From the NCBI RefSeq assembly GCF_902459745.1, contig NZ_CABPSJ010000008.1:62001-126000 (forward strand): a DNA stretch of 64,000 nucleotides, given 5' to 3'. Of this stretch, positions 8,752-20,022 are shown piece by piece. The notes under the pieces were generated by a model. The model had not been told where the DNA came from, ran no database searches, and was given only the letters and a program-made list of their open reading frames with translations. Each line of letters starts with the position of its first letter. The stretch's first letter is position 1. The translations under genes and the position numbers were made by a program. Source of the stretch: Pandoraea communis. GTDB lineage: Bacteria > Pseudomonadota > Gammaproteobacteria > Burkholderiales > Burkholderiaceae.

Positions 8752-9360
8752 CTACGGCTTGTGACGTTTGACCATTGCCAGAATCGTCTGCAACAGTTCC
8801 GCCCGGGCTTCGTCGGGCGTGATATCGCCTGCCACGGCGGCGTCCGAGAGCGAATCAGCGGCCCCCAGCATGCCCCACATGGCAGGCGCGGAGATCCCTT
8901 GCGGCCCGGCGAACGGGGCGAGAATGGCCGCACATTTTTCGATAAACGTTTGCTGGTATTGCCGCTTCACGGCGGCAAGCTCCGCCGAGCCGCCGAGTGC
9001 GGCCAGAACGCCCGGGATCTCGCGGCCTTGTGTCAACACGCACGTGACATAACTCGACACGATGACGCGTGCCTTGTCCTGCAAGGTCGGTTTCGCCGCC
9101 GCCACCGCACGGTCGAAGATCACCGTCTGGCGCTCGTCGTAGTCTTGATACAACGCTGCCAGAAGTCCATTGCGCGTGCCGAAGTGGTCGTACACGACCG
9201 GCTTCGTGACACCCGCTTCGTCGGCCAGACGTCCCAGGGTCAGGGCGTCGGTGCCCTCGTCACCGATGAGTGCCCACGCCACGTCGAGCAACTGTCGTGT
9301 GCGGGCTTCGCGTGGCATGCGGCGGCGTGGTGAGGAATCGGTGGCTGGGCTCATGGTCAA
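8752..9360 (-). CDS. TetR-family transcriptional regulator
   Basis: This 202-residue protein has an N-terminal helix-turn-helix of TetR type (TRQLLDVAWALIGDEGTDAL, LGRLADEAGVTKPVVYDHFG) and an alpha-helical C-terminal ligand-binding domain. It starts at 9360, with an alternative ATG 6 bp in. It lies 13 bp downstream of, and in the same direction as, a flavodoxin-fold oxidoreductase gene, so it probably autoregulates that operon through the palindromes found upstream. The ligand is unknown; quinones or aromatic electrophiles would suit the partner enzyme. Confidence 0.9.
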   Translation of the reverse strand: MTMSPATDSSPRRRMPREARTRQLLDVAWALIGDEGTDALTLGRLADEAGVTKPVVYDHFGTRNGLLAALYQDYDERQTVIFDRAVAAAKPTLQDKARVIVSSYVTCVLTQGREIPGVLAALGGSAELAAVKRQYQQTFIEKCAAILAPFAGPQGISAPAMWGMLGAADSLSDAAVAGDITPDEARAELLQTILAMVKRHKP

Positions 9361-9373
9361 CGGGCGTTTCGGT

Positions 9374-9988
9374 TCAGCAAGCGCGGGCGAAGACCTTCTG
9401 GCCGATGGCCCGCGCCGTCTCGAGATGCGCCTCAGGGTAGCCGGTGTCGGAGGTCAAGAGCAACTCGGACGTGACGACCTGCGCGCCGCAGTAGTCGAAA
9501 ATCCCATGATCGATCTGGGTTTTCATCGCGCCGAAGTAGCCATGCCGGGCGATGGTGCGTTGGTCGGCACCGCCAACGGCCACGAGATGCACGCGCAGAC
9601 GTTGCAGCTTTTTCATCACCTTGCCGCCTTCCACGTCTTCATAAGCCCAGCCCTGCGTGAATACGCGATCAACCCATCCTTTGAGCAAGGCAGGGAACGA
9701 CCACCAATAGATCGGGTAGACAAGAACCAGCGCGTCGGCCCGGTCGATTCTGGCGTGCTCGGCGGCAACGTCGGCCGGTGCCGTTTGCGTCTTCCGGAAC
9801 AGCGCAAGATCGGCCGCAGCGAATCTGGGGTCGAAACCTTCCGCCGCCAGATCGGCAATCTCTGCGGAGTGCAGGACGTGTTGATGTTGTTGCGGCACCG
9901 TTGAGGTAATCGCCTCGGCAACGCGCGAGGCGATAGCATGGGTCAGCGAATGTGGGTCGGGATGTGCGACGACGACGAGCGCGTGCAT
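9374..9988 (-). CDS. Flavodoxin-fold NAD(P)H oxidoreductase (MdaB/NQO-like)
   Basis: This 204-residue cytoplasmic protein belongs to the NAD(P)H:quinone oxidoreductase / modulator-of-drug-activity family. It shows the N-terminal LVVVAHPDPHSLTHAIA strand-loop that holds the flavin phosphate, ADALVLVYPIYWWSFPALLKGWVDRVF (the classic WWS..PA.LKGW motif, residues ~87-113) and GGADQRTIARHGYFG. It would reduce quinones or azo/nitro compounds with FAD or FMN. It is first in a two-gene operon with the TetR gene downstream, and is preceded by two inverted repeats that may be operators. Confidence 0.88.
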   Translation of the reverse strand: MHALVVVAHPDPHSLTHAIASRVAEAITSTVPQQHQHVLHSAEIADLAAEGFDPRFAAADLALFRKTQTAPADVAAEHARIDRADALVLVYPIYWWSFPALLKGWVDRVFTQGWAYEDVEGGKVMKKLQRLRVHLVAVGGADQRTIARHGYFGAMKTQIDHGIFDYCGAQVVTSELLLTSDTGYPEAHLETARAIGQKVFARAC

Positions 9989-10012
9989 GACGGATCACTC
10001 CATGAAAAATAA

Positions 10013-10043
10013 GTTACCAATGGTAACCTACGTTTGGTAGGTT
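10013..10043. promoter_or_regulatory. Two overlapping operator-like palindromes (TetR candidate)
   Basis: GTTACCAATGGTAAC (10013-10027) is a 6-bp inverted repeat with a 3-bp spacer. AACCTAC (10025-10031) and GTAGGTT (10037-10043) form a second, 7-bp repeat with a 5-bp spacer, overlapping the first by 3 bp. They lie 25 bp upstream of the oxidoreductase start codon on the minus strand. This is where an autoregulating TetR repressor would bind. Confidence 0.55.
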
Positions 10044-10164
10044 GCGCTATGTCACATCGCCTGCCTGACGCCGATGGGGAGTTCGGCGACAATGTCGGCC
10101 AGTGGCAGGGTTCTATGCTGGCGGGTGCTGTGCGGTAGCCGCCGGTTCGCAGACGAGGTGTGAT

Positions 10165-11301
10165 GTGAGCAGCGACGTGGTCATCCGTGTGGTGCAATCG
10201 ATTGAAGACGTGCCGGCAGACGCGTGGGACGCGCTCGCGGGTGCCAACCCATTTGTACAACACGCATTCCTGCATGCGATGCATACGAGCGGATGCGCGT
10301 CGAAGCGCACTGGCTGGCAGCCGGCGTATCTGCTCATGCATGCCGGCGACACGCTCGTGGGCGCCATGCCGCTCTATGTCAAATCGCATTCGCGTGGCGA
10401 GTACGTTTTCGATCACGCATGGGCCGACGCCTTTGCGCGCCACGGCCTGAACTATTACCCGAAGCTGTTGTGCGCCGTGCCGTTCTCGCCGGTGACGGGG
10501 CCGCGCCTGCTGGCGCGCACGCACGCCGACCGGGTCGCGCTCGCCCGAGGTGCGATTGCCTTCGCGAAGCAACTCGAGCTGTCGTCGATCCATGTGCTCT
10601 TCACGCACGACGACGATCTGGCGGCACTCACCGAAGCGGGCTACCTGCTGCGCGAAGGCGTGCAGTTCCATTGGGAGAATCCGGGCTTCGCCACGTTCGA
10701 CGATTTCCTCGCGCAGATGAATCAGGAAAAGCGCAAGAAGCTCAGGCAGGATCGTCGGCGTGTGCGCGACGCCGGGGTGACATACCGATGGCTTCGCGGT
10801 GCCGACATTGACGAAGCAGCGCTCGACTTCTTCTATCAGTGCTACGACAACACCTACCGCGAGCACTGGAATGCGCCGTACCTGAGCCGAGCCTTCTTCG
10901 GGCAGGTGCACGCGTCAATGCCTGACGCGTTGGTGCTCGTCATGGCCGAGCGCGATGGAGCGCCGTTGGCGTGCGCGCTGAACGTGGTGAGTGGCGACAC
11001 GATGTATGGCCGGTATTGGGGCACCACGGATTTCGTCTCCGGCATGCACTTCGAGACCTGCTACGCGCAGGGCATCGAGTATTGCATCGCGCATGGGCTG
11101 CGCAGCTTCGAGGGCGGGGCGCAGGGCGTGCACAAGATGTCGCGCGGTCTGTTGCCTACCCCGACGTGGTCCGCTCACTGGATTGCGGACCAGCGTTTTG
11201 CCGACGCCATTGCCGAGTTTCTCGATTCGGAGACCTCGGCGATGGATGAGCACATTGGCGAGCTGGAAGCGCATACCCCGTTCAAACGCCCGGCGTCCTG
11301 A
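10165..11301 (+). CDS. GNAT-superfamily protein of the DUF482/COG3146 type
   Basis: This protein of about 378 residues has the double-GNAT architecture of the DUF482 family (FemAB-like fold). Family landmarks are PFVQHAFLHAMHTSGCA near the N-terminus, QEKRKKLRQDRRRVRDAGV around the centre, and YGRYWGTTDFVSGMHFETCYAQGIEYCIAHG, with EGGAQGVHKMSRGLLPT towards the end. The biochemical role is not established; an acyl or peptidyl transferase is expected from the fold. The start is uncertain: GTG at 10165 gives the tightest N-terminus, while ATG at 10102 would add 21 residues with no recognisable similarity. Confidence 0.8.
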   Translation: MSSDVVIRVVQSIEDVPADAWDALAGANPFVQHAFLHAMHTSGCASKRTGWQPAYLLMHAGDTLVGAMPLYVKSHSRGEYVFDHAWADAFARHGLNYYPKLLCAVPFSPVTGPRLLARTHADRVALARGAIAFAKQLELSSIHVLFTHDDDLAALTEAGYLLREGVQFHWENPGFATFDDFLAQMNQEKRKKLRQDRRRVRDAGVTYRWLRGADIDEAALDFFYQCYDNTYREHWNAPYLSRAFFGQVHASMPDALVLVMAERDGAPLACALNVVSGDTMYGRYWGTTDFVSGMHFETCYAQGIEYCIAHGLRSFEGGAQGVHKMSRGLLPTPTWSAHWIADQRFADAIAEFLDSETSAMDEHIGELEAHTPFKRPAS

Positions 11302-11325
11302 CGTTGCGGCAGATGTGCACCTTCA

Positions 11326-11355
11326 CGCACGGCCCCGGCACGGCGGGGCCGTGCG
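11326..11355 (+). terminator. GC-rich hairpin between the GNAT-like gene and nadE
   Basis: A perfect 11-bp stem (CGCACGGCCCC / GGGGCCGTGCG) with an 8-nt loop lies 24 bp after the stop codon. No T-run follows, so termination is plausible but not certain. TAATAT at 11356-11361, right after the stem, could be the -10 for nadE. Confidence 0.45.
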
Positions 11356-11450
11356 TAATATACTGGCGAATCTAACGTCCGCCGCTCGCGCCGGGCGGGC
11401 ACCAGCCAACGGCTGCTTCGCCTGCCGGCGTAACGGCACAAGGGCGATGC

Positions 11451-13565
11451 ATGGTAGCCGCCGACATGACCAACCGATTTCTCAATCTCTACAATCACGA
11501 ATTCGCGCGTGTAGCCGTCGGGGTGCCGCAATGCCGCGTGGCCGATCCCGTCTACAACGCCGCGCAGACTATCGCCCTCGCGAAGCAGGCCGATGCGGCG
11601 GGCGCGGTACTCGTTGCCTTCCCCGAACTGGGCATTCCCGCCTATAGCTGCGAAGACCTGTTCCAGCAGCGCGCCCTGCTCGACGCCTGCGACATGGCGC
11701 TGGCCGATGTTGTGGCCGCGAGCCGCGAACTGGGCGCAGCGCTGATCGTCGGCATGCCGGTGCGTGTGCAACAGCGTCTGTTCAATTGTGCCGTGGTCGT
11801 CGCCCGCGGACGCATTCAGGGTGTCGTTCCCAAGACGTACCTGCCGAACTACAGCGAGTTCTACGAAGCCCGTCAGTTCAACGCCGCCGATGACGCAGGC
11901 GTCGATACCGTGACGTTGCTCGGCGAGGACGTGCCGTTCGGCTCGCTCATCTTCGAAGCGGCCGATCAGCCGTTGCTGCGCTTTCATTGCGAGATTTGCG
12001 AAGACGTCTGGGTGCCCGTGCCGCCATCGTCGTTTGCGGCGCTGGCCGGGGCGACGGTGCTGGTCAACCTGTCGGCATCGAACGTGGTGGTCGGCAAGTC
12101 GGCCTATCGGCATCAACTGGTCGGGCAGCAGTCGGCGCGATGCCTCGCGGCATATCTGTACACGTCGGCGGGGCAAGGGGAGTCGACCACCGACCTCGCC
12201 TGGGATGGGCAGGCGCTCATCTATGAGAACGGCGACATGCTGGCCGAGTCGGCACGCTTCGCCAGCGAGTCGCATCTGATTTATGCGGACGTCGATCTCG
12301 AGCGGCTCACGCGCGAGCGCATGCATCAGACGACGTTCGGCGTCTCGGCGCGCCGCCATGCCGGCGAGGCCGCTCGGTTTCGCACGATCAAGGTCGATGT
12401 CGCCGTACCGCGCGATGCCGAGCTGCCGCTTGCGCGCGCCATCGAGCGCTTCCCGTATGTGCCGTCCGACCCGCGCCGGCGCGACGAGCGCTGCCACGAG
12501 GTCTACAACATTCAGGTGCAGGCGCTGATGCAGCGTCTGGCGTCGTCGAAGATTCAGAAGGTCGTGATCGGCGTGTCTGGCGGTCTCGATTCGACACATG
12601 CGTTGCTCGTGTGTGCGAAAGTCATGGACCGGCTCGGTCTGCCGCGCACCAATATCCTGGCGTACACGATGCCGGGCTTCGCCACGAGCGAGCGCACGCT
12701 GCGTCAGGCGCGTGAGTTGATGGAGGCGGTCGGATGTACGGCGCGCGAGATCGACATTCGCCCGAGTTGCATGCAGATGTTGAAGGACCTCGATCACCCG
12801 TTCGCAAAGGGCGAAGCAGTCTACGACGTCACATTCGAGAACGTGCAGGCGGGCGAGCGCACCAATCATCTGTTCCGTCTGGCGAATCATCTGGGCGCGA
12901 TCGTGATCGGCACAGGTGACCTGAGCGAACTGGCGCTGGGCTGGTGCACCTACGGCGTGGGCGACCACATGTCTCACTACAACGTGAACGCCAGTGTGCC
13001 CAAGACACTCATCATGCACCTCGTGCGATGGGTGGCGGAGACGGGACAGTTGGGAGGCGCGGCGTCGTCGAAAGCCGTCAGAACGGGCAAAGAGGCCGGG
13101 GTGCGTCGCAACGTCCTCATCGATATTCTCGAGACGGAAATCAGCCCCGAGTTGGTGCCGGGCAAGGCCAACGGTGCGCCCGAGCAGCGGACCGAGCATT
13201 TCATCGGACCGTACGAGTTGCAGGACTTCAACCTCTATTACACGCTGCGCTTCGGCTATGCCCCGCGCAAGGTGGCATTCCTTTCGTGGAGCGCGTGGCA
13301 CGATGCCTCGGCAGGACGCTGGCCCGACGAAGGGCAACTCGCCCGCAACGCTTACGATCTGGTCGCGATCAAACGCAACCTGCGGATTTTCCTGGACCGG
13401 TTCTTCCGCACGAGCCAGTTCAAGCGGTCGTGTATTCCGAATGCCCCGAAGGTCGGCACGGGCGGCTCGCTCTCACCGCGTGGCGACTGGCGTGCGCCAA
13501 GCGATTCGGAGTCGGTGGTGTGGCTCGCGGATCTGGACAAGGTGCCCGACGATCCGCGCGCCTGA
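11451..13565 (+). CDS. nadE: Glutamine-hydrolysing NAD+ synthetase
   Basis: This 704-residue two-domain enzyme makes NAD+ from deamido-NAD+, ATP and glutamine. The N-terminal nitrilase-type glutaminase has its Glu-Lys-Cys triad at FPELG (E ~60), PKTYLP (K ~127) and HCEICEDVW (catalytic Cys ~180). The C-terminal synthetase has the PP-loop pyrophosphatase motif [13 protein letters not shown] near residue 376. The [10 protein letters not shown]-like [20 protein letters not shown] tail is typical of the long (mycobacterial/proteobacterial) class. ATG at 11451 has AGGG at good spacing; ATG at 11466 (MTNRF) matches where homologues usually begin and remains possible. Confidence 0.95.
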   Translation: MVAADMTNRFLNLYNHEFARVAVGVPQCRVADPVYNAAQTIALAKQADAAGAVLVAFPELGIPAYSCEDLFQQRALLDACDMALADVVAASRELGAALIVGMPVRVQQRLFNCAVVVARGRIQGVVPKTYLPNYSEFYEARQFNAADDAGVDTVTLLGEDVPFGSLIFEAADQPLLRFHCEICEDVWVPVPPSSFAALAGATVLVNLSASNVVVGKSAYRHQLVGQQSARCLAAYLYTSAGQGESTTDLAWDGQALIYENGDMLAESARFASESHLIYADVDLERLTRERMHQTTFGVSARRHAGEAARFRTIKVDVAVPRDAELPLARAIERFPYVPSDPRRRDERCHEVYNIQVQALMQRLASSKIQKVVIGVSGGLDSTHALLVCAKVMDRLGLPRTNILAYTMPGFATSERTLRQARELMEAVGCTAREIDIRPSCMQMLKDLDHPFAKGEAVYDVTFENVQAGERTNHLFRLANHLGAIVIGTGDLSELALGWCTYGVGDHMSHYNVNASVPKTLIMHLVRWVAETGQLGGAASSKAVRTGKEAGVRRNVLIDILETEISPELVPGKANGAPEQRTEHFIGPYELQDFNLYYTLRFGYAPRKVAFLSWSAWHDASAGRWPDEGQLARNAYDLVAIKRNLRIFLDRFFRTSQFKRSCIPNAPKVGTGGSLSPRGDWRAPSDSESVVWLADLDKVPDDPRA

Positions 13566-13632
13566 GCGCATCGGGGCAAGGAGGGGGAGGCACGTTGTCA
13601 TCGGCATGCCGTCCCCCGGCCCGGTACAATAG

Positions 13633-14016
<384 letters not shown>

Positions 14017-14073
14017 GGCCGGTTCGGGCGTCGCTGCGAAGGTGGCGCGACGAACGGGAGGCAGGATCGAGGG

Positions 14074-14102
14074 GGGCGACGGCTGCGCAAGCGGCGTCGC
14101 CC
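14074..14102. terminator. Stem-loop between convergent glnB and TRIC genes
   Basis: GGGCGACG (14074-14081) and CGTCGCCC (14095-14102) pair perfectly around a 13-nt loop that can itself fold slightly. It lies between the 3' ends of convergent genes, where a shared terminator is expected. There is no strong T-run on either side. Confidence 0.45.
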
Positions 14103-14121
14103 TTCGGCGTTTACCGGGGCG

Positions 14122-14754
14122 TCAGGTTTTGAGCCGGACGTCGAACGCGACGGTGATCAGGCGTACGAAAATGACGGATAACGCGCTGATCGACAATGTA
14201 TAGACGGGATCGAGGTCGGCGTAGGTGAGCGCGATGTAGATCCACCCCCCGATGAAGGCGCACACCGCATAGGGACGCGTGTCTCGCAACACCAACGGCA
14301 CCTCATTGCAGAGGATGTCGCGCATCACGCCGCCGCCCACGCCGGTGATTACGCCCATCATCACGGACATGAACGCCGACATCTCGGTTTGCAACGCCAG
14401 CGATGTACCCGACGCGCTGAAGAACCCCAAACCGATCGCATCCGTAATGAGCAACACGCGCTCGGTGGCCACGCGAGAGACGAGCCGCAGCACGCCGGAC
14501 GTCGATAGCGAGAGCACGAGAATGATGACCGTGTACCACTGGTGCTGCACCCAATAGAACGGGCGATGGTCGAGCAGCACATCACGCAGCGTGCCGCCGC
14601 CGAAGGCGGTTGCGAAGGCCAGCACGAACGCGCCGACCGGGTCGAGGTGTTGCTTGCGGGCTTCGGCGAAACCGGAGATGGCGCACGACAATACGGCGAT
14701 GGCCTCCATGACCGCCAGTATCGTATGCAGTTGGGCGCTCATCTCGTGAATCAT
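14122..14754 (-). CDS. TRIC-type cation channel family protein (YicG/UPF0126)
   Basis: This 210-residue inner-membrane protein has two related halves, each with the glycine-rich motif of the family: FATAFGGGTLRDVLL (about residues 48-62) and GVITGVGGGVMRDILC. Each half provides three helices, with a seventh at the C-terminus. Prokaryotic TRIC homologues form trimeric monovalent-cation channels; the cellular role in bacteria is not settled. ATG at 14754 has AGGA at seven bases. Confidence 0.9.
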   Translation of the reverse strand: MIHEMSAQLHTILAVMEAIAVLSCAISGFAEARKQHLDPVGAFVLAFATAFGGGTLRDVLLDHRPFYWVQHQWYTVIILVLSLSTSGVLRLVSRVATERVLLITDAIGLGFFSASGTSLALQTEMSAFMSVMMGVITGVGGGVMRDILCNEVPLVLRDTRPYAVCAFIGGWIYIALTYADLDPVYTLSISALSVIFVRLITVAFDVRLKT

Positions 14755-14853
14755 CGGCGAATCCTGTCAGTGAAACGTCGTGATCTGTGGCGAAATTGGC
14801 GATGTGAGGGCGCGCTCGTCGACGCGATGGCGCCCCTCTGATGCAGGTGTCGA

Positions 14854-15531
14854 TTATCCGCGCGGCGCTCTCGTTTGCGCCGCCTGGAGCAATACTACCA
14901 GCGCGCCACCCCCGCCGTCGCGCCCTTGTGCCTGGGCCCATGCCAGCACTTCGTTCTTCTGTGCCAGCCAGCCCCGCACCTTGTCCTTGAGCACGGGTTC
15001 GCGATTCACCGAGCCAAGGCCCTTGCCATGAATCACCCGCACGCAGCGCAGGCCACGCTTCACGGCGTCGTGCAAGAAGGCGGAGAGCGCTTCGCGGGCT
15101 TCGTCGCGGCGCATGCCGTGCAGGTCGATCTGTGCCTGAACCACCCATTCGCCGCGTTGCAGCTTGAGCACGGCGTCGTGACTGATGCCGGGGCGGCGAT
15201 AGGACAGGCGATCGTCGGTGTCGAGCAACGCCTCGGGGTCGAATTCGTCGGAGAGCGATTCGAAGAGTACGGCGGCTTCGTCTTCCTGCGTTTGACGTGC
15301 GACAGGCTCGGGGGGCTGGCGCGGATGCTCGACGCGATTGACCGCGCTCTTGCTGGATAGCGGGGCGATGTCGCCGATGCTGTCGCGGAATACGTTCGCA
15401 TCGCGCTTGGCTTGCGCGGCGCGTTTGGCGGCGGCCGCGCGTTCGGCTTCGCGCGCAGCGGTTTCCTTGGCGAGCGAATCTCGCAGGCTGGCGAGATCGC
15501 CGAGGCTGAGTTTGGGGGGCTTCTTGCTCAT
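14854..15531 (-). CDS. Smr-domain protein (SmrA-like endonuclease candidate)
   Basis: This 225-residue protein has a charged, Ala/Lys/Glu-rich N-terminal helix region (residues ~15-45, possible coiled coil) followed by a C-terminal Smr domain. The domain carries the diagnostic IDLHGMRRDEAREALSAFL and the VRVIHGKGLGS loop, and ends in the conserved GGGGALVVLL strand. Stand-alone Smr proteins of this YfcN/YdaL (SmrA/SmrB) form nick DNA or cleave RNA at collided ribosomes. The sequence does not decide between the two. It ends about 100 bp from the TRIC gene start and is co-directional with it. Confidence 0.88.
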   Translation of the reverse strand: MSKKPPKLSLGDLASLRDSLAKETAAREAERAAAAKRAAQAKRDANVFRDSIGDIAPLSSKSAVNRVEHPRQPPEPVARQTQEDEAAVLFESLSDEFDPEALLDTDDRLSYRRPGISHDAVLKLQRGEWVVQAQIDLHGMRRDEAREALSAFLHDAVKRGLRCVRVIHGKGLGSVNREPVLKDKVRGWLAQKNEVLAWAQAQGRDGGGGALVVLLQAAQTRAPRG

Positions 15532-15629
15532 GGTCGTGCGAACAAGGACGGTGGAGGGGCAGACGACAACGGCGCCCTGGCTGTATGAAAGCTCACACAG
15601 CGGGGGCGCCGCGGCAGGGGGCTCAGCGA

Positions 15630-16981
<1,352 letters not shown>

Positions 16982-19303
16982 ATGACGACGAAATCTTCCT
17001 ACTCTGCAGGTGCCGGATCGTCGTTGCCCAACCGGGTGACGCACCTTTTCCATGAAATCCGCTGGATGGCGCAGGTTGCGCTGATGGTGTTCCTGTTGAT
17101 GGCGTTGTTCTCCTACAGCCGTCTGGACCCCAGCTGGACACATGCGGCGCACGTGGAGCGCATCGCCAACTGGGCGGGGCGTGTCGGCGCGTGGGTTGCC
17201 GATATGTTGCTGCTCATGCTCGGCGTGTCCGCCTACTGGCTGGTGGTCTTCATCGGCCGGCGCGTGATTTCGGGTTACCGCCGGATCTCGGCCAGGCGTG
17301 AAGCGCCCCCGCTGCGCGAACGGCTCGCGAGCGGCGGATGGGTGGAGATCGTCTCGTCCCTGATGGTGCTGCTCTCGAGCGCCGGCATCGAATCCCTGCG
17401 TCTTTACCGCTTCAAAACCCAATTGCCGCGTGCTTCGGGCGGCGTGATTGGCGAGACCGTCGGCGGTTTCTTCCAGCATGCGCTCGGCTTTACGGGCGGC
17501 ACGTTGGCGTTGTTGCTCATCTTTGCCTTCGGGCTGTCGCTGCTGTTCCATTTCTCGTGGCTGTCCGCCGCCGAAAAGCTTGGCACATTGATTCTGGATA
17601 CCGGCACCGTGATCCGCCGCCGCCGTGAGGCGCGTCAGGACCGCCGGCTGGGCGAGGAGGCGGCCATCGCGCGCGAAGGTGCGGTAGTGCAGAACCGCGT
17701 GCGCACGGAGGTTCACGAGCCGGTGCAGATCGTGCCGCCGGTCAAGGTGGTGCCCAAGAGCGAGCGTGTGGAGAAGGAAAAGCAGGCGCCGCTCTTTGCC
17801 GATCTGCCGGATTCCATCCTTCCGCCGCTGGCGCTGCTCGATCCTGCACCGGCGGTAGTGGAGACGGTCTCGGGCGAAACGCTCGAGTTCACGTCGCGCC
17901 TCATCGAAAAGAAGCTCAAGGACTTCGGCGTCGAAGTGAATGTCGTGGCCGCCTATCCGGGGCCGGTCATTACCCGTTATGAAATCGAACCGGCGACGGG
18001 CGTGAAGGGTAGCCAGATCGTCAATCTGGCGAAGGATCTGGCGCGGTCGCTCTCGCTCGTGTCGATCCGTGTGGTCGAGACCATTCCCGGCAAGAATTTC
18101 ATGGGGCTGGAGCTACCGAATCCGCGCCGTCAGACCGTGCGCCTGACGGAGATTCTGGGCTCTGAGATCTACAACGACTCGTCGTCGTTGCTGACGTTGG
18201 CGCTGGGTAAGGACATTGGCGGCAAGCCGGTCGTGGCCGATCTGGCGAAGATGCCCCACTTGCTGGTGGCCGGTACGACCGGCTCCGGTAAGTCGGTCGG
18301 GATCAACGCGATGATCCTGTCGTTGCTCTACAAGGCGACGGCCGAGCAGGTCCGGCTGATCCTGATCGATCCGAAGATGCTCGAAATGAGCATGTACGAA
18401 GGCATCCAGCATCTGCTGTGCCCGGTGGTGACGGACATGCGTCAGGCGGGCCATGCGCTGAACTGGGTGGTGGCCGAGATGGAGCGCCGCTACAAGCTGA
18501 TGAGCAAGCTCGGTGTGCGTAATCTCGCCGGCTACAACAACAAGATCGACGACGCCGCGAAGCGCGAAGAGCACATCCCGAATCCGTTCTCGCTGACGCC
18601 CGAGGAACCGGAGCCGTTGCAGCGTCTGCCGTACATCGTGGTGGTGATCGACGAGTTGGCCGACCTGATGATGGTGGTCGGCAAGAAGGTTGAAGAGTTG
18701 ATCGCCCGTATTGCGCAGAAGGCGCGCGCGGCGGGCATTCATCTGATTCTGGCGACGCAGCGCCCGTCGGTCGACGTCATCACCGGGCTTATCAAGGCGA
18801 ACGTGCCGACGCGTGTGGCGTTCCAGGTGTCGTCGAAGATCGATTCGCGCACCATTCTCGACCAGCAAGGTGCTGAAACGCTGCTGGGCATGGGCGACAT
18901 GCTTTATATGCCGCCGGGCACCGGGTTGCCGCTGCGTGTTCACGGGGCGTTCGTGGCCGATGACGAAGTGCATCGCGTGGTCGAGCGGCTCAGAGAGCAG
19001 GGCGAGGCGAATTATGTCGAAGGGATTCTGGACGGTGTGACTGAAGGTGAAGACGGTGGCGTCGACGGTGCGGCCGGTGGAACTGGCGAGGGCGGCGCAG
19101 AGTCCGATCCTCTGTACGATCAGGCGGTGGCTGTGGTGCTCAAGCAGCGCCGCGCGTCGATCTCGCTTGTGCAGCGGCATTTGCGCATCGGCTACAACCG
19201 GGCGGCGCGCCTGCTTGAGCAGATGGAACAGTCCGGCGTAGTGTCGGCGATGGCGAGCAACGGTAACCGGGAAATTCTGGTGCCGAATCGCGAAGGAGAA
19301 TAA
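16982..19303 (+). CDS. ftsK: DNA translocase FtsK
   Basis: This 773-residue septal DNA pump links chromosome dimer resolution to division. N-terminal membrane helices (residues ~20-190) anchor it at the septum. A short variable linker follows, then the alpha/beta RecA-like motor with Walker [11 protein letters not shown] (near residue 431) and Walker [13 protein letters not shown] (near 553). The C-terminal winged-helix gamma domain ([26 protein letters not shown]) reads KOPS sites and activates XerD. The linker is short compared with E. coli FtsK, as usual in betaproteobacteria. ATG at 16982 is preceded by an in-frame TTG. lolA starts 5 bp after the stop. Confidence 0.96.
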   Translation: MTTKSSYSAGAGSSLPNRVTHLFHEIRWMAQVALMVFLLMALFSYSRLDPSWTHAAHVERIANWAGRVGAWVADMLLLMLGVSAYWLVVFIGRRVISGYRRISARREAPPLRERLASGGWVEIVSSLMVLLSSAGIESLRLYRFKTQLPRASGGVIGETVGGFFQHALGFTGGTLALLLIFAFGLSLLFHFSWLSAAEKLGTLILDTGTVIRRRREARQDRRLGEEAAIAREGAVVQNRVRTEVHEPVQIVPPVKVVPKSERVEKEKQAPLFADLPDSILPPLALLDPAPAVVETVSGETLEFTSRLIEKKLKDFGVEVNVVAAYPGPVITRYEIEPATGVKGSQIVNLAKDLARSLSLVSIRVVETIPGKNFMGLELPNPRRQTVRLTEILGSEIYNDSSSLLTLALGKDIGGKPVVADLAKMPHLLVAGTTGSGKSVGINAMILSLLYKATAEQVRLILIDPKMLEMSMYEGIQHLLCPVVTDMRQAGHALNWVVAEMERRYKLMSKLGVRNLAGYNNKIDDAAKREEHIPNPFSLTPEEPEPLQRLPYIVVVIDELADLMMVVGKKVEELIARIAQKARAAGIHLILATQRPSVDVITGLIKANVPTRVAFQVSSKIDSRTILDQQGAETLLGMGDMLYMPPGTGLPLRVHGAFVADDEVHRVVERLREQGEANYVEGILDGVTEGEDGGVDGAAGGTGEGGAESDPLYDQAVAVVLKQRRASISLVQRHLRIGYNRAARLLEQMEQSGVVSAMASNGNREILVPNREGE

Positions 19304-19308
19304 GGAAC

Positions 19309-19959
19309 ATGCTGGGATTCAAGCGCGGCTTGCCGCTTATCGCGGGTGCCGTCGGCGTGACGCTGGCGGCGCTGGCCGCACCTGCTTACGCAAGTGGCAC
19401 GGCGCAGCTCAAGGCTTTCGCGGCGCAGGTGAAGTCGGCGCGCGGCGAGTTTGAGCAGAAGCAGGTCAAGGGGCAGCAGGACGGCGGGATGAAGGTGACG
19501 AACTCGGCATCGGGCACGTTCGAGTTTTCGCGTCCAGGCCGCTTTATCTGGCGCTACGTCAAGCCTTACGACCAGTTGCTGCAGGCGGATGGCGAGACGC
19601 TGTATATCTACGACAAGGACCTGAATCAGGTGACTGAGCGCAAGCTGGGCACCTCGCTGGGCGCGAGTCCGGCGGCGATCCTGTTCGGCAGCAACGATAT
19701 CGAGAAGAATTTCACGCTCAAGGATGCCGGGGTGAAGAACGGTATCGACTGGGTGGAGTTGAAGCCGAAGTCGCAGGACACACAGTTCCAACGCGTGGGC
19801 ATCGGCTTTCGCGATGGCAATCTGGCGGCGATGGAGTTGTACGACGCGTTCGGTAATGTCACCTTGCTGACGTTCGACAAGATCCAGAAGAATCCGCCCA
19901 TGCCGGCGGACCATTTCAAGTTCACGATGCCCAAGGGGGCAGACCTGATCAAGGGTTGA
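19309..19959 (+). CDS. lolA: Outer-membrane lipoprotein carrier protein
   Basis: This 216-residue periplasmic chaperone carries lipoproteins from LolCDE to LolB. A clear signal peptide (residues 1-28, cleavage after AAPAYA) precedes the mature domain. The family pattern is visible in [56 protein letters not shown] (residues ~65-108) and the C-terminal strand. It follows ftsK by 5 bp and is followed by rarA, the usual ftsK-lolA-rarA order. Confidence 0.95.
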   Translation: MLGFKRGLPLIAGAVGVTLAALAAPAYASGTAQLKAFAAQVKSARGEFEQKQVKGQQDGGMKVTNSASGTFEFSRPGRFIWRYVKPYDQLLQADGETLYIYDKDLNQVTERKLGTSLGASPAAILFGSNDIEKNFTLKDAGVKNGIDWVELKPKSQDTQFQRVGIGFRDGNLAAMELYDAFGNVTLLTFDKIQKNPPMPADHFKFTMPKGADLIKG

Positions 19960-20022
19960 GCGTGACTCGTCCCCGTTGCTGCGCATGTGCGTTGCGGACG
20001 AGCCGGCCGTCGGGCTGGCATA

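Noticed and set aside
11175-13337. A 720-codon minus-strand frame opposite nadE
   Set aside because: The plus strand encodes full-length NadE with all catalytic motifs; the minus-strand translation has no family features and typical shadow composition.
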